Part shown: positions 1 to 10,711 of the stretch, piece by piece | Numbering within the stretch: position 1 is the first letter of the stretch | How the letters are laid out: the number at the start of each line of letters is the position of its first letter | Assembly: GCF_032452875.1 (NCBI RefSeq) | Contig: NC_083875.1 | Span: 73,926,178-73,990,177 of the forward strand | Length of the DNA stretch: 64,000 nucleotides | Source: Bos javanicus | Taxonomy: Eukaryota; Chordata; Mammalia; Artiodactyla; Bovidae | Direction of reading: 5' to 3' | Notes under the pieces: generated by a model | The model's input: only the letters and a program-made list of their open reading frames with translations | The model's database searches: none | Told to the model about the DNA's origin: nothing | Translations under genes and position numbers: made by a program

Positions 1-580
1 TAGTCTTGGTACACAGAGCTGGGACTCAAAAAAAAAAAAATCAGTGGAATAAATAATCTATCATGCTAGCAACATAATTATAAGAACATATGTTAGCTCG
101 AACCAGCTATATTCTAGTCATATTAAGGGTGTGTGGGGGAGAGAGAAGGATGGCAGGAGAGTCTCAAAATAGTTCCCACAGAGGAAGAGTGAGACTGGGC
201 TGCAGGGGAGTCCACACCACTCTCCCGGAGCCTCCATGCCAGCATCCCCAGGGGTGCTGCAGCCCCCGCATCCCCTAGGGCCCAAAGGACGGCCCTAGGT
301 GGCTGCCAGCTGTGAAAGGCAGTCACCCGGGTCTGGAACTACAGCTGGCATCTTGCTGCTCGATGACCCCACCCAAGTGCACTGGCTAAGAAGGCAGTAT
401 TCTGTTTCACCCAGTCACTCTCTGCCAGGTGTAGAGACATCACAAGTTCAGGGAGACAGAGTTCCAAGAGACAAGGGCAAATAACGGGACTTGATTCTCC
501 CACACACTGTATGCTACCAGGCACTAAAGAAGAAATATCCAAATATTTGAACAGTCTTCATCAAGGGAGCCAATTGGGTC

Positions 581-584
581 TATA

Positions 585-639
<55 letters not shown>

Positions 640-900
640 GTATGTGTGTATTTATATGTGTGTGCATGTGTATATGTGTATGTGTGTGTACATATTTGTG
701 TATATGTATGTGTGTTTATATGTGTGTGTGTATATATATGTGTGTGTGTGTGTGTATATATATATGTCTGTGTGTGTGTATTTATATGTGTGTGAATGTG
801 TATATGTGGATGTGTGTGTACATATTTGTGTATACGTGTGTGTGTTTATATGTGTGTGGTGTATATATGTGTGTGTGTGTGTGTGTGTGTATGTATACTT
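581..900. repeat. Compound (TG)n/(TA)n microsatellite
   Basis: About 320 bp of alternating TG, TA and TATG runs. It is not a uniform array: blocks such as catatttgtg recur at 691 and 821, and tttatatgtg at 651 and 781, so a unit of exactly 130 bp has been duplicated inside the repeat. The YVCVCV-type open frames here are translated repeat, not genes. Confidence 0.97.
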
Positions 901-903
901 ATA

Positions 904-1338
904 GGCTTCCCTGGTGGCTCAGTGGTAAAGAGTCTGCCTGCTAATGCAGGGGACGTAGGTTAGATCCCTAGGTTAGGAAGATCCCATGGAGAAGGAAATG
1001 GCAACCCACTCCAGCAGTCTTGCTTGGGAAATCCCATGGAGAGAGAAGCCTGGTGGGCTACAGTCCCTGTGTGCATGCTAAATCGCTTCAGTCTTGTCCG
1101 ACTCTTTGCAATCCCATGGACACCAGCCCTCCAGGCTCCTCTGTCCATGGGATTCTCCAGGCAAGAACACTGGAGTGGGTTCCCATGCCCTCCTCCAGAC
1201 CCAGTGATCAAACCTGGCGCCTCTCGTATGTCTCCTGAGTTGGCAGCCAGATTCTTTACCACTGTGGCAGCTGGGAAGCCCAAGTACACAAGGTCACAAA
1301 CGAATCAGATACAACCTAGTGACTAAACAACAACAAAT
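904..1338 (+). mobile_element. Bov-tA SINE, split by a second SINE
   Basis: The tRNA-Glu-derived head (ggcttccctggtggctcag) starts at 904, and the Bov-A body runs to about 1066. The tail resumes at 1282 (aggtcacaaa...gactaaacaacaacaa). The interruption is an opposite-strand Bov-tA at 1067-1281. Confidence 0.9.
1067..1281 (-). mobile_element. Bov-tA SINE inserted in antisense
   Basis: It reads tgctaaatcgcttcagtc... to ...gctgggaagccc, which is the reverse complement of a near-full-length Bov-tA. It splits the + strand copy around it, so it is the younger insertion. The TSD is not clear. Confidence 0.9.
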
Positions 1339-1389
1339 ATATATATATAGTTTACATACATAGTTTCAGCTGTCCCTTTGTCTCTGCTC

Positions 1390-1740
1390 ATTTAAATGTT
1401 ACCCACACGGTTCAAGGCCCTACTCAGATCTCCCTTCTCTCCCAGACCCACTGCCAACTTCGCCCGGACACACTGCCAGTTTCACCCGCCCCGCCCTGGG
1501 GAACTCCCACGCTTCTTCGGGCCTCCTGTCCCCATATCCCTCCCCACAGGAAGCCTTTCCCGCTCCCTACAGTTTGGGTCCCCTGGTTATTTGCTGCTAT
1601 AGCACCCTGCAGTTCTGGATGATACTTATATTCATTGCACTTTTAATTATGCCGTGTCTGTCTTCCCCATATGGATTGCTACCCCTGCAAAAGTGGAAGC
1701 TGTGCCTAATTTGTGCACCATGGTGATTTCTGTGCGGGCT
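1390..1740 (+). mobile_element. Degraded L2 LINE 3' end
   Basis: The order of motifs resembles the L2 3' region: an early aaatgttaccc, a C-rich middle, then agcaccctgcagttctgg, ttcattgcactttt, tgtctgtcttcccc and a short ctgtgcctaatttgtgcacc. Similarity is patchy, so family and limits are uncertain. Confidence 0.5.
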
Positions 1741-2845
1741 CTGGGGTCTAGGGTCTTCGCTCTGAGGATGTAGATGCCGCGTTCCAGCTTGGGACACAGC
1801 TGTAAACAAGGCGCCCCAAGAACTGCCCTATGCTGGGAGGATCAGAGAAGAGTGCATATCCCTGAAAACAGCTTGGGGATGCAGCAGAGTCCAGCAACCA
1901 CGTACATCACTGTGATCAGAGAGCCTCCACTCGGTCCTAGCCTGGCCGAGCCGGACACCAAGGACTGGTGTGTGGGCTTCTCTTGCAGGCGCTAGAATGC
2001 CACCAGGTCCTCACGCAGAGGTGCAAATGCTATCAAGCTTGTGCTCTAGGAAGTTCATTCTGGGCTAGAAGAAGTGCCTGGAGACAGGAAATCAGCTGTG
2101 AGGCCATTATGTTTGCCATGGTGAAAGATAAGGGGCTAAATTAAGGTGGGGGCCATGGGAACAGAGAGGAGGGAAAAGCTCCAGAGATATTTTATGGGTA
2201 GGATTATTATTTATATTATGAGACTCTTACACATTTGGAGGGCTTAAAAAGTTAAAGGCATAATAGAGATTTAATAAATACTTGCCAACCTGTACAATAT
2301 ATACACTCCTGTGTTTAAGAACATATATAAAAACAAAAACAAGGTTTTTAGAGGCATATTTTAAATATTGTTTTTTGACAACTTTTCTATATTTTTAGGT
2401 AGGCTATAGATGTTTTTTAAAGGAGAAGAAATAAAGGGCATGAAGGAAGGAAGAAGGGAGAGTGCCTTTGGAGAGTCTACTGTTTATACTCTTATACCTT
2501 GTATTCATACACCACCTTCAAGGGCACTTTCACCAACCGCTCCCATCCAGGTTGCAAACCTTTGAAGGCTCTCATTTTGGCTATGTGCTACCTTCTGAAC
2601 AGATAAGTGAGAATAGATAAGAAAGCAAAGTTTTAATATACATTTTCTAATCCCTCAAAAAAGCATGGTAGGATATACAGGTAGGTCTGCAGATGAGTGG
2701 GGAAGGGAGACCATGACTTCTGCTCCCGGAATATCAGAGAAAGTGGAAAGTCAAGGATGGAGCCCTCCAGGGGGGCAGGTGGCACTGCTGAGACAGCAAA
2801 GTCTTCATGGTCACCCACCCTTCACTTTTTGTCCAATTTTCATTT
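1741..2845. other. Unique sequence, nothing recognised
   Basis: No ruminant repeat, long open frame or RNA gene is recognised. The 2200-2450 part is AT-rich, with short A/T runs. Confidence 0.5.
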
Positions 2846-2885
2846 TTAAATGCTAAAATTTAAACAGTATGCTTTCCCAACTTGA

Positions 2886-3221
2886 TACACAATCCGAATT
2901 GAATGTGATCCAGACGATTGTGTCAGCAGGACTGATATAGAACACATGACATTTGTGCTTATCCCCAAGGAAACGCTGCTCATCAAGTGGAGGAAAGCAG
3001 GAAGTCCAGATTGATATATTACCCACCACTGTGTCTTTGCCAGTATCCATATTGATAGATTGGAAATCTTGGCCAGGACCACATTTATTGCTACATCTTC
3101 CACTGCTCTTAAAAACACGAGCCAGAGAGGCCACTGGGTATACCCCAAAGCACTTGTTTTCACTCTTTGGAAGAAAGATGGCTATGGGATCCATGTGTCC
3201 AGACTGACCTCTGCCTCGTGA
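2886..3221 (+). pseudogene. Possible broken coding remnant, unknown
   Basis: One plus-strand frame stays open for about 111 codons, except for a single TGA at 3012-3014. It includes the stretches IEHMTFVLIPKETLLIKW and ALVFTLWKKDGYGIHVS. Two minus-strand frames over the same DNA are also open (123 codons at 2853-3224 and 105 codons at 2846-3163). I do not recognise any family in any of the three frames. Amino-acid composition in the plus frame is protein-like, but chance cannot be excluded. No splice sites, start context or poly(A) tail clearly belong to it. Confidence 0.2.
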
Positions 3222-3430
3222 CACCTCACCTCTTGGCTAAAACTGCCAGCAGACCATTCCGCCCACAGATGATGAAGATGATGGCACCTTGCATAAGAAA
3301 ATATAGGATATTCTTCAGGACTCTTTCATACAGACATGCTCACAAGTATCTCACTGAACAAACAAATGCTCTAAAATACATTGGGTAGTTACAGTTAGTC
3401 CTGTTGGGAAATTGAGAAATGGATACCTAT

Positions 3431-3590
3431 GGATGGCAAAGTGGAGTGGGAGGTGAGAGGGAGGTTCAAGAGGGAGGGACATAGGTATACCTATGGCTGA
3501 TTTATGTTGATGTATGGCAGAAATCAACTCAATATTGTACAGTAATCATCCTTCAACTAAAAATTAGTAAATCAAAAAATAAAAAGGATG
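3431..3590 (+). mobile_element. Ruminant L1 3' end
   Basis: It carries the typical bovine L1 tail order: gggaggttcaagagggaggg, then tatacctatggctgattt, tgttgatgtatggcagaaa, caatattgtacagtaat and an A-rich end. Only the last roughly 160 bp were inserted or retained. Confidence 0.85.
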
Positions 3591-3747
3591 GCAAAATGAT
3601 TTCATCCCGTATCACCCTCCTAGTTCAGAACCTGAGATGTTTCTACCTGCCCGCCCCCACTCCATGGGCTGCCTCCACCACACGCATTGCCTTCCAGCCC
3701 CACTGCCTGAGCAGCACTAGTATTTAGCAAGATCCTTTACAATTTTG

Positions 3748-3938
3748 GGGCTTCTCTGGTAGCTCAGACAGTAAAAGAATCTGCCTGCAATGCAGGAGAT
3801 CCTGGTTCGATCCCTGGATTGGGAAGATCTCCTGATCCCCTGGAGAAGGGAATGGCTACCCACTCCAGTATTCCTGTCTAGAGAAATCCAAGGACAGGCC
3901 ATGGGGTCACAGAGTTGGACACGACTGAGAGATTTTCA
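3748..3938 (+). mobile_element. Bov-tA SINE
   Basis: It has the head ggggcttctctggtagctcag, a box B-like ggttcgatccctgg, and a Bov-A body ending gttggacacgactgagag. It is nearly full length. Confidence 0.93.
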
Positions 3939-3946
3939 GTTTGCTT

Positions 3947-5157
3947 TACATTATTTAATTCTGCCCAGTAACAGTCAAGAAAGAGAAAGGACCAGAGTAC
4001 AATACAGAGGCCAACATCAGTCCTCCTGTTCATTAAGCCAAATAAGACAATGTTTAAACTCAAGGACTGATCTGTAACTCTGCCAGAGAGTTCAACCTGG
4101 CACCTCCAGATGGGGGTGAGATGGAGGAGTGGGGAGGGGCAGAACCAAAACAATCGTGCTCCCCTCCACAACCAACCGAGTGGGTGCCTGCTTAGAGAAG
4201 GTCAGACCCCTGTGAGCTCCCCCACACAGACAAGGAACCCGCACAATGATGCAAGCTCTGCAGAGATGTCCCTCCCATTTCTAACTAAAAAGATGCTGAT
4301 GGATAGAGTTTCTGAGCCGACCCCAAACAGCCACTCACACCTGGATCCAGCCTGCCCAGCCCCACTGGGAGCCTCCTGACAGAAACAGCCCAGTCAGCCC
4401 AGAGCAGGAAAAGGTAAAAGTAAATAAACGCTGCCTTAATCTCTCTCGTAGATTGGAACAATCTGAACCAACCTGTAATTTCATCCAGACACACGGGGAG
4501 AATAATTTTTAGAGCTTTGCAAAACAGAAATGCACTTCCACTCATTACGATTTCCCGGGCATTTTTTTTTTCCCCTTCCTACCCCTTTCCCCATCTGTAC
4601 TTTATTCAATGAACACATCTGCATTCCTTCTCTCTCTCTCTCTCTCTCTTTTTTTTTTTTTTTTTGGCCAGAAACTCTATACAACCTTATCACTGACACC
4701 TCTCTGCAGTTTCAAATTCCAACTTTGTGCCAAATCCCCATTTCCTGCTGCTTAATTTCCATTCATTTACTCTTGTTTTTGCTTCTTCTGCCATTCCCAG
4801 CATGGACCAGCTCCAACCCAGCTTCTTCTAATTTTTTAAGGAAGGCTCCCCATCGAGTGCTATTGGAATCTGAGCCTTCGCTCCATGCCAGTGACTGGCC
4901 ATTGTTTATACTACCTAACAACAGTTGCCAATAGGACTGCTCCTTTCCTTCTCTTTGTTTCTCTCCCTGAGTGTGTACACTAAGGCTCCAGAGAACTAAC
5001 TCCCCCCTCCAGCATATGGTGACCCACTGGGCTTGGTTTTATTATGACTTCAGTAGAATCTGAAGTAGCCTCTTTCCATCTCTTTTTCCAGAGAAAAAAG
5101 AAAAGAAAATTGAGACTGGATGCTTTGTTTATCCTAACCTTGCTCTTAGTGGCAAGA
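3947..5157. other. Unique sequence with a pyrimidine tract
   Basis: No gene or clear ruminant repeat is seen, apart from the (TC)n(T)n tract at 4627-4665. Short open frames here are unrecognised. Confidence 0.5.
4627..4665. repeat. (TC)n followed by poly(T)
   Basis: About 11 TC units are followed directly by 16 T. It could be the A/GA tail of a decayed antisense retroelement, but no body is recognisable beside it. Confidence 0.9.
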
Positions 5158-5166
5158 TCAGCCTCA

Positions 5167-5399
5167 TGTATACATGCATCCCGAGTCACATATGTGCTCA
5201 GTCGTATCCAACTCTTTGCAATCCCATGGACCATAACCCACCAGGCACCTCTGTCCATGGGATTTCCCAGGCTAGAATACTGGAGTGGGTTGCCATTTCC
5301 TTCTCCAGGGCATCTTCCTGACTCAGGGATCAGACCCATGTCTCCTGCATTGACAGATGTGTGGGTTCTTTACCATGGAGCCACCTTGGAAGCCCACAG
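5167..5399 (-). mobile_element. Bov-tA SINE with 9-bp TSD
   Basis: Antisense Bov-tA, from gtgctcagtcgtatccaact to ccaccttggaagccc. The 9-mer tcagcctca occurs just outside both ends (5158-5166 and 5400-5408), consistent with a target-site duplication. Confidence 0.9.
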
Positions 5400-5571
5400 T
5401 CAGCCTCAGCCCTTGCTCAACTGCTCTAAGGACTGGGCACTTCATCAAGTTAGCACAGTGAAAGGACAAGGAGAAAGGCACTGGGGGAGGATAAATTGAG
5501 GCCAAGCTTATAGAGAGGTAGGGGAATGACCACTCAGGAGTTCTTGGGCTCAAGGATGTCTTAGATGGGTT

Positions 5572-6158
5572 AAACTCATTTTTAAAACAGAAAAAAACTC
5601 ACAGACATAGAGAACAAACTTTACCAGGGGAGAAAGGATGGGGGGAAGGGATAGTTAGGGAATTTGGGATGGACATGTATACACTGCTATATTTTAAATG
5701 GCTAACCAACAAGGACCTGCTGTCTAGCATAGGGAACTCTGCTCCATGTTATGTGGCAGCCTGGATGGGAGGGGAGTTTGTGGGAGAATGGATACATGTA
5801 TATGTATGGCTGAGTCCCTTCACTGTTCACCTGAAACTATCACAACATAATTTATTAACTGCCTATGCTAAGTCGCTTCAGTCGTGTCCGACTCTGTGCG
5901 ACCCCATAGACGGCAGCCCATCAGGCTCCCCTGTCCCTGGGATTCTCCAAGTAAGAACACTGGAGTGGGTTGCCATTTCCTTCTCCAATGCATGAAAGTG
6001 AAAAGTGAAAGTGAAGTCGCTCAGTCATGTCCGACTCTTAGCGACCCCATGGACTGCAGCCTACCAGGCTCCTCCATCCATGGGCTTTTCCAGGCAAGAG
6101 TACTGGAGTGGGGTGCCATTGCCTTCTACCCCACTGCAAAATAAAAAGTTAAAAGATG
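5572..6158 (+). mobile_element. L1 3' end split by Bov-A2
   Basis: L1-like text such as ctcacagacatagagaacaaac, aaggacctgctgtctagca and tagggaactctgctcc runs to about 5864. An A-rich end resumes after the SINE at 6128-6158 (accccactgcaaaataaaaag). Confidence 0.8.
5865..6127 (-). mobile_element. Bov-A2 SINE (dimer)
   Basis: Two Bov-A monomers in antisense are joined by catgaaagtgaaaagtgaaa. It starts tgctaagtcgcttcagtcg and ends gccattgccttct. It lies inside the L1 tail. Confidence 0.95.
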
Positions 6159-6526
6159 TCTTAGATTTGGTAAGAATGTCCTGCAAAGATTGGAGTAACA
6201 TAGGGTTGGTTTTTTGGCTTCCAGGGCAGGGTGGAGGGTGGTGGGGAGGGGAACAACCCATGTTTTAAATGTGTTTTTACAAGCAAATGAGTTGTGGTAT
6301 GAAAAGTTAACCAAGATTTTTCTTCCCACAGTGGGACAGATTCTAGTCTGTTGTTTGGGGAAGTTTGTTTTGTTTTTTTATTTTGTTCTTCCTAAAAAGC
6401 CACAGCTTGCTGCCATCTCGGTCCTTCACACCACAGCCATTCACCATCCCTCCAAATACCTCTACCTCCAAGTTCTGCCCCTCTTCCTTTCCCTCTGGCT
6501 TTCATCACCAAGAATTCCATCTCTGC

Positions 6527-6679
6527 TTGTCAATTGTTCAGTCACTCAGTAATGTCCGACTCTTTGCAACACCATGGACTGTAGCACCAGGCCTCCCTGT
6601 CCCTCCCTATCTCTTGGAATTTGCTCAAACTCATGTTCATTGAATTGGTGATGCTAACCAACCAACTCATCCTCTGCAG
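6527..6679 (-). mobile_element. BovB LINE 3' end with 11-bp TSD
   Basis: Antisense 3' terminus of BovB, from gttcagtcactcagtaatgtc to gatgctaaccaaccaactcat. It encodes the reverse of the C-terminal RRMRWLDG-type region. The 11-mer tccatctctgc flanks it at 6516-6526 and 6680-6690, marking a strongly 5'-truncated insertion. Confidence 0.88.
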
Positions 6680-6690
6680 TCCATCTCTGC

Positions 6691-7127
6691 AGTCCCATCT
6701 AAAACATGGTATCCAAAATAGAAGGGTTGAAAGTCAGGAGTGGGGATGCCTCAGAAGCAAATGTCATCAGGGAGTGAGGAAAGAAGACCATGCATCATCA
6801 CAAATGTTCTTGGTCATCTCTCCTCCCATCTGTTCCAGAGGCAGTCCCTAAACTCCAGAGCAGCTCCTCCTAAAATCTTGTTGCATCCAGGTTTCTTTGT
6901 CCATCTGCTATCTGGTCTCCTGATATCAGATTCTCCTCCTCTGTGTTCCTTCTCTGAAGCTGTACTTAAAACATGTTGTGTCCAAGAGGAAACTTTCATC
7001 TGACAGAGTCTCAACTGTTCTCGGACACTTTCTTTCTCCCACTTGCATAGTAATAATATCCCTTCTCAGGAGAGCAAAGGGAAGGGGCCTTCTTGCATGG
7101 TTTTATGATGCAAATGTGTCTCCAAAA
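6691..7127. other. Unique sequence, nothing recognised
   Basis: No gene or repeat is recognised. Confidence 0.5.
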
Positions 7128-7350
7128 GGGCTTCCCAGGTGGCACTAGTGGTAAAGAATCTGCCTGCCAATATAGAAGACACAAGAAACCCAGGTTCAAT
7201 CCTGGGTTCAGGAAGATCCCCTGGAGATGGAAATGGAAACCCATTCCAGCATTCTTGCCTGGAAAATTCGATGGACAGAGGACACTGGCGTGCTACAGTC
7301 CATGCGGTCACAAAGAGTCAGACATGACTTAAGTGACTGAGCACATACAC
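7128..7350 (+). mobile_element. Bov-tA SINE
   Basis: It starts gggcttcccaggtggcacta and ends gtcagacatgacttaagtgac. The body carries several substitutions, for example attcgatggacagaggacac. Confidence 0.93.
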
Positions 7351-7584
7351 AACTCATCTGTTACCCTGAAGCAATGATCTTCAAGCATTTAAGGTGGGAG
7401 GATCAAGGAGAACTTCACTGCCAACTCAAGAGTATGAACACCCCACCCTTACTTTGTTCCTCTACCCTGGAGGTCTCAGCACCATGAGGGCAGATTCAGC
7501 CCTTGCTCAGTGATGTAAGAATACTCAGTATCATGACCTCATTTGAGTTTCTGAGTGAAGGAAAGTCTCAGATGGATAGCCTAT

Positions 7585-7721
7585 TTTTTTTAATGATTTT
7601 ACTTTATCACTGTGTTTTTGGCTGTGCCACATGGGATGCTAGTTCCCCCAAGCAAGGATTGAACCTGAGCCCCCTGCAGAAGCATGGAGTCTTGACCACT
7701 GGACCGCCAGGGAAGTCCCTA
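7585..7721 (-). mobile_element. CHR-type SINE with 10-bp TSD
   Basis: Antisense tRNA-Glu SINE of the CHR group: a poly(T) start, then gtgtttttggctgtgccaca, ending actggaccgccagggaagtc. The 10-mer gatagcctat is duplicated at 7575-7584 and 7722-7731. Confidence 0.9.
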
Positions 7722-7746
7722 GATAGCCTATCTAAAAGAAGTGGGA

Positions 7747-8400
7747 CTTCTGGGCATGCACACCGAGGAAACCAGAATTGAAAGAGACACGTGTACCCCA
7801 ATGTTCATCACAACACTGTTTACAATAGCCAGGACATGGAAGGAACCTAGATGTCCATCAGCAGATGAATGGATAAGAAAGCTGTGGTACATATACACAA
7901 TGGAGTATTACTCAGCCATTAAAAAGAATACATTTGAATCAGTTCCAATGAGGTGGATGAAGCTGGAGCCTATTATACAGAGTGAAGTAAGCCAGAAGTA
8001 TGCCAATACAGTATGTATAACACATATATATAGAATTTAGAAAGATGGTAACGATAACCCTGTATGCGAGACAGCAAAAGAGACACAGATGTATAGAACA
8101 GTCTTTTGGACTCTGTGGGAGAGGGCAAGGAGATTTGGGAGAATGGCATTGAAACATGAACGAATCACCAGTCCAGGTTCAATGCATGATACAGGATGCT
8201 CGGGGCTGGTGCACTGGGATGACCCAGAGGGATGGTATGGGAGGGAGGTGGGAAGAGGTTCAGGATGGGGAACACATATACACCTGTGGTGGATTCATGT
8301 TGATGTATGGCAAAACCAATACAATATTGTAAAGTAATTAGCCTCCAATTAAAATAAATAAATTTATATTTAAAAGTATTTGAAACAAACAAAAAATAAG
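7747..8400 (+). mobile_element. L1 3' segment with 14-bp TSD
   Basis: The first part encodes the C terminus of L1 ORF2, with the recognisable pieces RDTCTPMFITTLFTIARTW and WYIYTMEYYSAIKKN. It is followed by the 3' UTR (caatattgtaaagtaattag) and an A-rich tail. The 14-mer taaaagaagtggga flanks it at 7733-7746 and 8401-8414, and the bottom-strand site CTTTTAGA fits L1 endonuclease preference. Confidence 0.95.
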
Positions 8401-8416
8401 TAAAAGAAGTGGGAGT

Positions 8417-8611
8417 GCTTCACTGGCAGTCCAGTAGTTAAGAATCTGCCTTGCTACGCAGGGGACACCAGTTCAGTCCCTGGTCTGGGAAGATCCCACA
8501 TGCCATGGGGTGGCTAAGCCAGTCCACCACAACTGGAAAGTAGCCCCTGATGGCCACAACTAGAGAAAACCCATGCATAGCAATGAAGACCCAGTGCAGC
8601 CAAACACAAAT
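8417..8611 (+). mobile_element. CHR-type SINE with 14-bp TSD
   Basis: It runs from gcttcactggcagtccagta to cagtgcagccaaacacaaat. The TSD aaagaagtgggagt occupies 8403-8416 and 8612-8625. It reuses the same target site as the L1 to its left. Confidence 0.93.
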
Positions 8612-8625
8612 AAAGAAGTGGGAGT

Positions 8626-9177
8626 CCCGCTGAAAGGAGTAGGTCCATACCGCATGGCCAGCTAGGGCTCTCTGCACACAGCTTGGCAGAGGGGCCCTAA
8701 AACCAGCTTGTACAATAGGCAGTGATGCCAGTTGTTCCAACAATGAAAGACAGAGCAAAACCACTGCCTCTGAAAACTAACTTCACATACAAATATACAA
8801 ACTGATGGTCAGAATAAACAGTCATCAGATTTCACCAGTGTCATCAATGAATGAGGGGTTAAAATTATGGGGTTATCAACAATCAGGATGAACCCCACTG
8901 GAAAGGTTCAATTTACTTCAAGTTTTCTGCTTTGTTAGGGATATCTATAGATCTTTCTCACATGAGATGACTCCATAAAAGAAGAAATGGTCCTCTGAAA
9001 TACTCTACATAGTCAAGAGCGTTTGCTCTTTGACATTGTCCATTCTCTAAAGCATCATTTAAAGATCTCCTGAGAGCTGGTGTTGTTGGGTTGGTCAGGA
9101 TTCTTTATACCAGTAAAGAATCACTGGTAGACTCTTCAGAAGGCCAGAATATAATATACAATTAATTAAATCCACTT
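8626..9177. other. Unique sequence, nothing recognised
   Basis: No repeat family or gene is recognised in this AT-rich stretch. Confidence 0.5.
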
Positions 9178-9189
9178 AAAGATATCTTT

Positions 9190-9402
9190 GGCTTCTCAGG
9201 TAGCTCAGTGGTAAGGAATCCACCTGCCCAGCAGGGGACGTGGGTTCGATCCCTGGGTCAGGAAGATCCTCTGGAGAAGGAAATGCCAACCCACTCCAGT
9301 ATTGTTGCCTGGGAAATCCTACGGACAGAGGAGCCTGCAGGGCAACAGTTCATGAGGTCACAAAAAGTGGGACACAACTTAGCAACTAAACAACAAAAAC
9401 AA
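9190..9402 (+). mobile_element. Bov-tA SINE with 12-bp TSD
   Basis: It runs from ggcttctcaggtagctcagtgg to gcaactaaacaacaaaaac. The 12-mer aaagatatcttt (9178-9189) and aaaggtatcttt (9403-9414) flank it with one mismatch. Confidence 0.93.
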
Positions 9403-9416
9403 AAAGGTATCTTTTA

Positions 9417-9690
9417 CTGCTGCTGCTACTGCTAAGTCACTTCAGTCATGTCCGACTCTGTGTGACCCCATAGACGGCAGCCCACCAGGCTCCTCAGTCC
9501 CTGGGATTCTCCAGGCAAGAACACTGGAGTGGGTTGCCATTTCCTTCTCCAACACATGAAAGTGAAAAGTGAAAGTGAAGTCGCTCAGTCGTGTCCGACT
9601 CTTAGCGACCTCATGGACTGCAGCCCAGCAGGCTCCTCCATCCATGGGATTTTCAGGCCAGAGTACTGGAGTGGGGTGCATGGCCTTCTC
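9417..9690 (-). mobile_element. Bov-A2 SINE with short (TGC) tail
   Basis: Antisense dimer with tgctgctgctactgctaag at its tail end, the linker catgaaagtgaaaagtgaaa, and the end gtgcatggccttctc. Confidence 0.94.
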
Positions 9691-10233
9691 TGCATGTGGT
9701 GGGAAAAGAGGCAAAAGATGAATACTGTGTTGTGTTGTACAGATGAAAAAAGAGAAACAGCAGAAAGTTACAACTAAAATTCAAAAAGAACATTAGACTA
9801 TATATGAAATAAGCTTGGGTGACAGGATATATGAAGATTCATTATATTATTCTCCCCACTTTTAGGTGTGTTTGAAATTTTCTATAAGAGAAAGTTTACA
9901 ATGCAAAGTTATCAAAAGTTAGGAATTCGACTTCCCTGCAGCAATTTAAATGAATTTTATAATTTGTTATTTATCAGACATTTTGAGTCATCAACAACAT
10001 GGACACTCTTTCTCATTTCTCTGGCTTTCCTAAATTGCTCTAAACTCTGAACAGAAAATAATAATGAGTCCTTTCAGAAGGGCTCCATGCACCAGGGGAG
10101 CCCACAGTTGGGAATGGGTTGAAGGTAAACCAAATGGTAGCGTATGTGCTCCCTGAGATGGATAATACACTCACCATTACCCCTATCGAGTTGAAAGCTC
10201 TCGTTTTGTTAACTTTCTATAGATTACAATCTA
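9691..10233. other. Unique AT-rich sequence
   Basis: No gene or repeat family is recognised. Confidence 0.45.
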
Positions 10234-10246
10234 TCCAAACTGTCTT

Positions 10247-10513
10247 TGCTGCTGCTAAGTCACTTCAGTCGTGTCCGACTCTGTGCGACCCCATAGACGG
10301 CAGCCCACCAGTCTCCCCCATCCCTGGGATTCTCCAGGCAAGAACACTAGAGTGGGTTGCCATTTCCTTCTCCAATGCATGAAAGTGAAAAGTGAAAGTG
10401 AAGTCACTCAGTCGTGTCCGACTCTTAGCGACCCCATGGACTACAGCCTACCGGGTTCCTCCGTCCATAGGATTTTCCAGGCAAGAGTACTGGAGTGGGG
10501 TGCCATTGCTTTC
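10247..10513 (-). mobile_element. Bov-A2 SINE with 10-13-bp TSD
   Basis: Antisense Bov-A2 dimer. The flanks read tccaaactgtctt at 10234-10246 and 10514-10526. The first three bases may belong to the element, so the duplication is at least 10 bp. Confidence 0.94.
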
Positions 10514-10578
10514 TCCAAACTGTCTTCAGAAAATGTATAAGCCAACCACGTTTTGTGTAATTCTAAAATGTCCTTCCA

Positions 10579-10702
10579 GGGACCGCCCTGGTGGTCCAGT
10601 GGTTAAGACTCTGCACTTAAACTGCAGGGGGCACAAGTTCAATTCCTGGTCAGGGAACTAAGAACTCACAGGCTATGCTGCCCCCTCCCCCACACAAAAA
10701 AA
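10579..10702 (+). mobile_element. CHR-type SINE with 9-bp TSD
   Basis: It has ggtggtccagtggttaagact, a box B-like gttcaattcctggtc and an A-rich end. The TSD gtccttcca lies at 10570-10578 and 10703-10711. Confidence 0.9.
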
Positions 10703-10711
10703 GTCCTTCCA

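Noticed and set aside
511..944. Three open frames rich in Tyr, Val and Cys
   Set aside because: They are translations of the TG/TA microsatellite with no real coding content.
904..1066. tRNA-like A and B box sequences
   Set aside because: These belong to the tRNA-derived heads of Bov-tA and CHR SINEs throughout the window and do not fold as complete tRNA genes.
5865..6127. Repeated gaaagtgaaa blocks that could look like a CRISPR or tandem array
   Set aside because: They are the linker and monomers of Bov-A2 dimers, repeated because the SINE is dimeric, and this is a mammalian genome.
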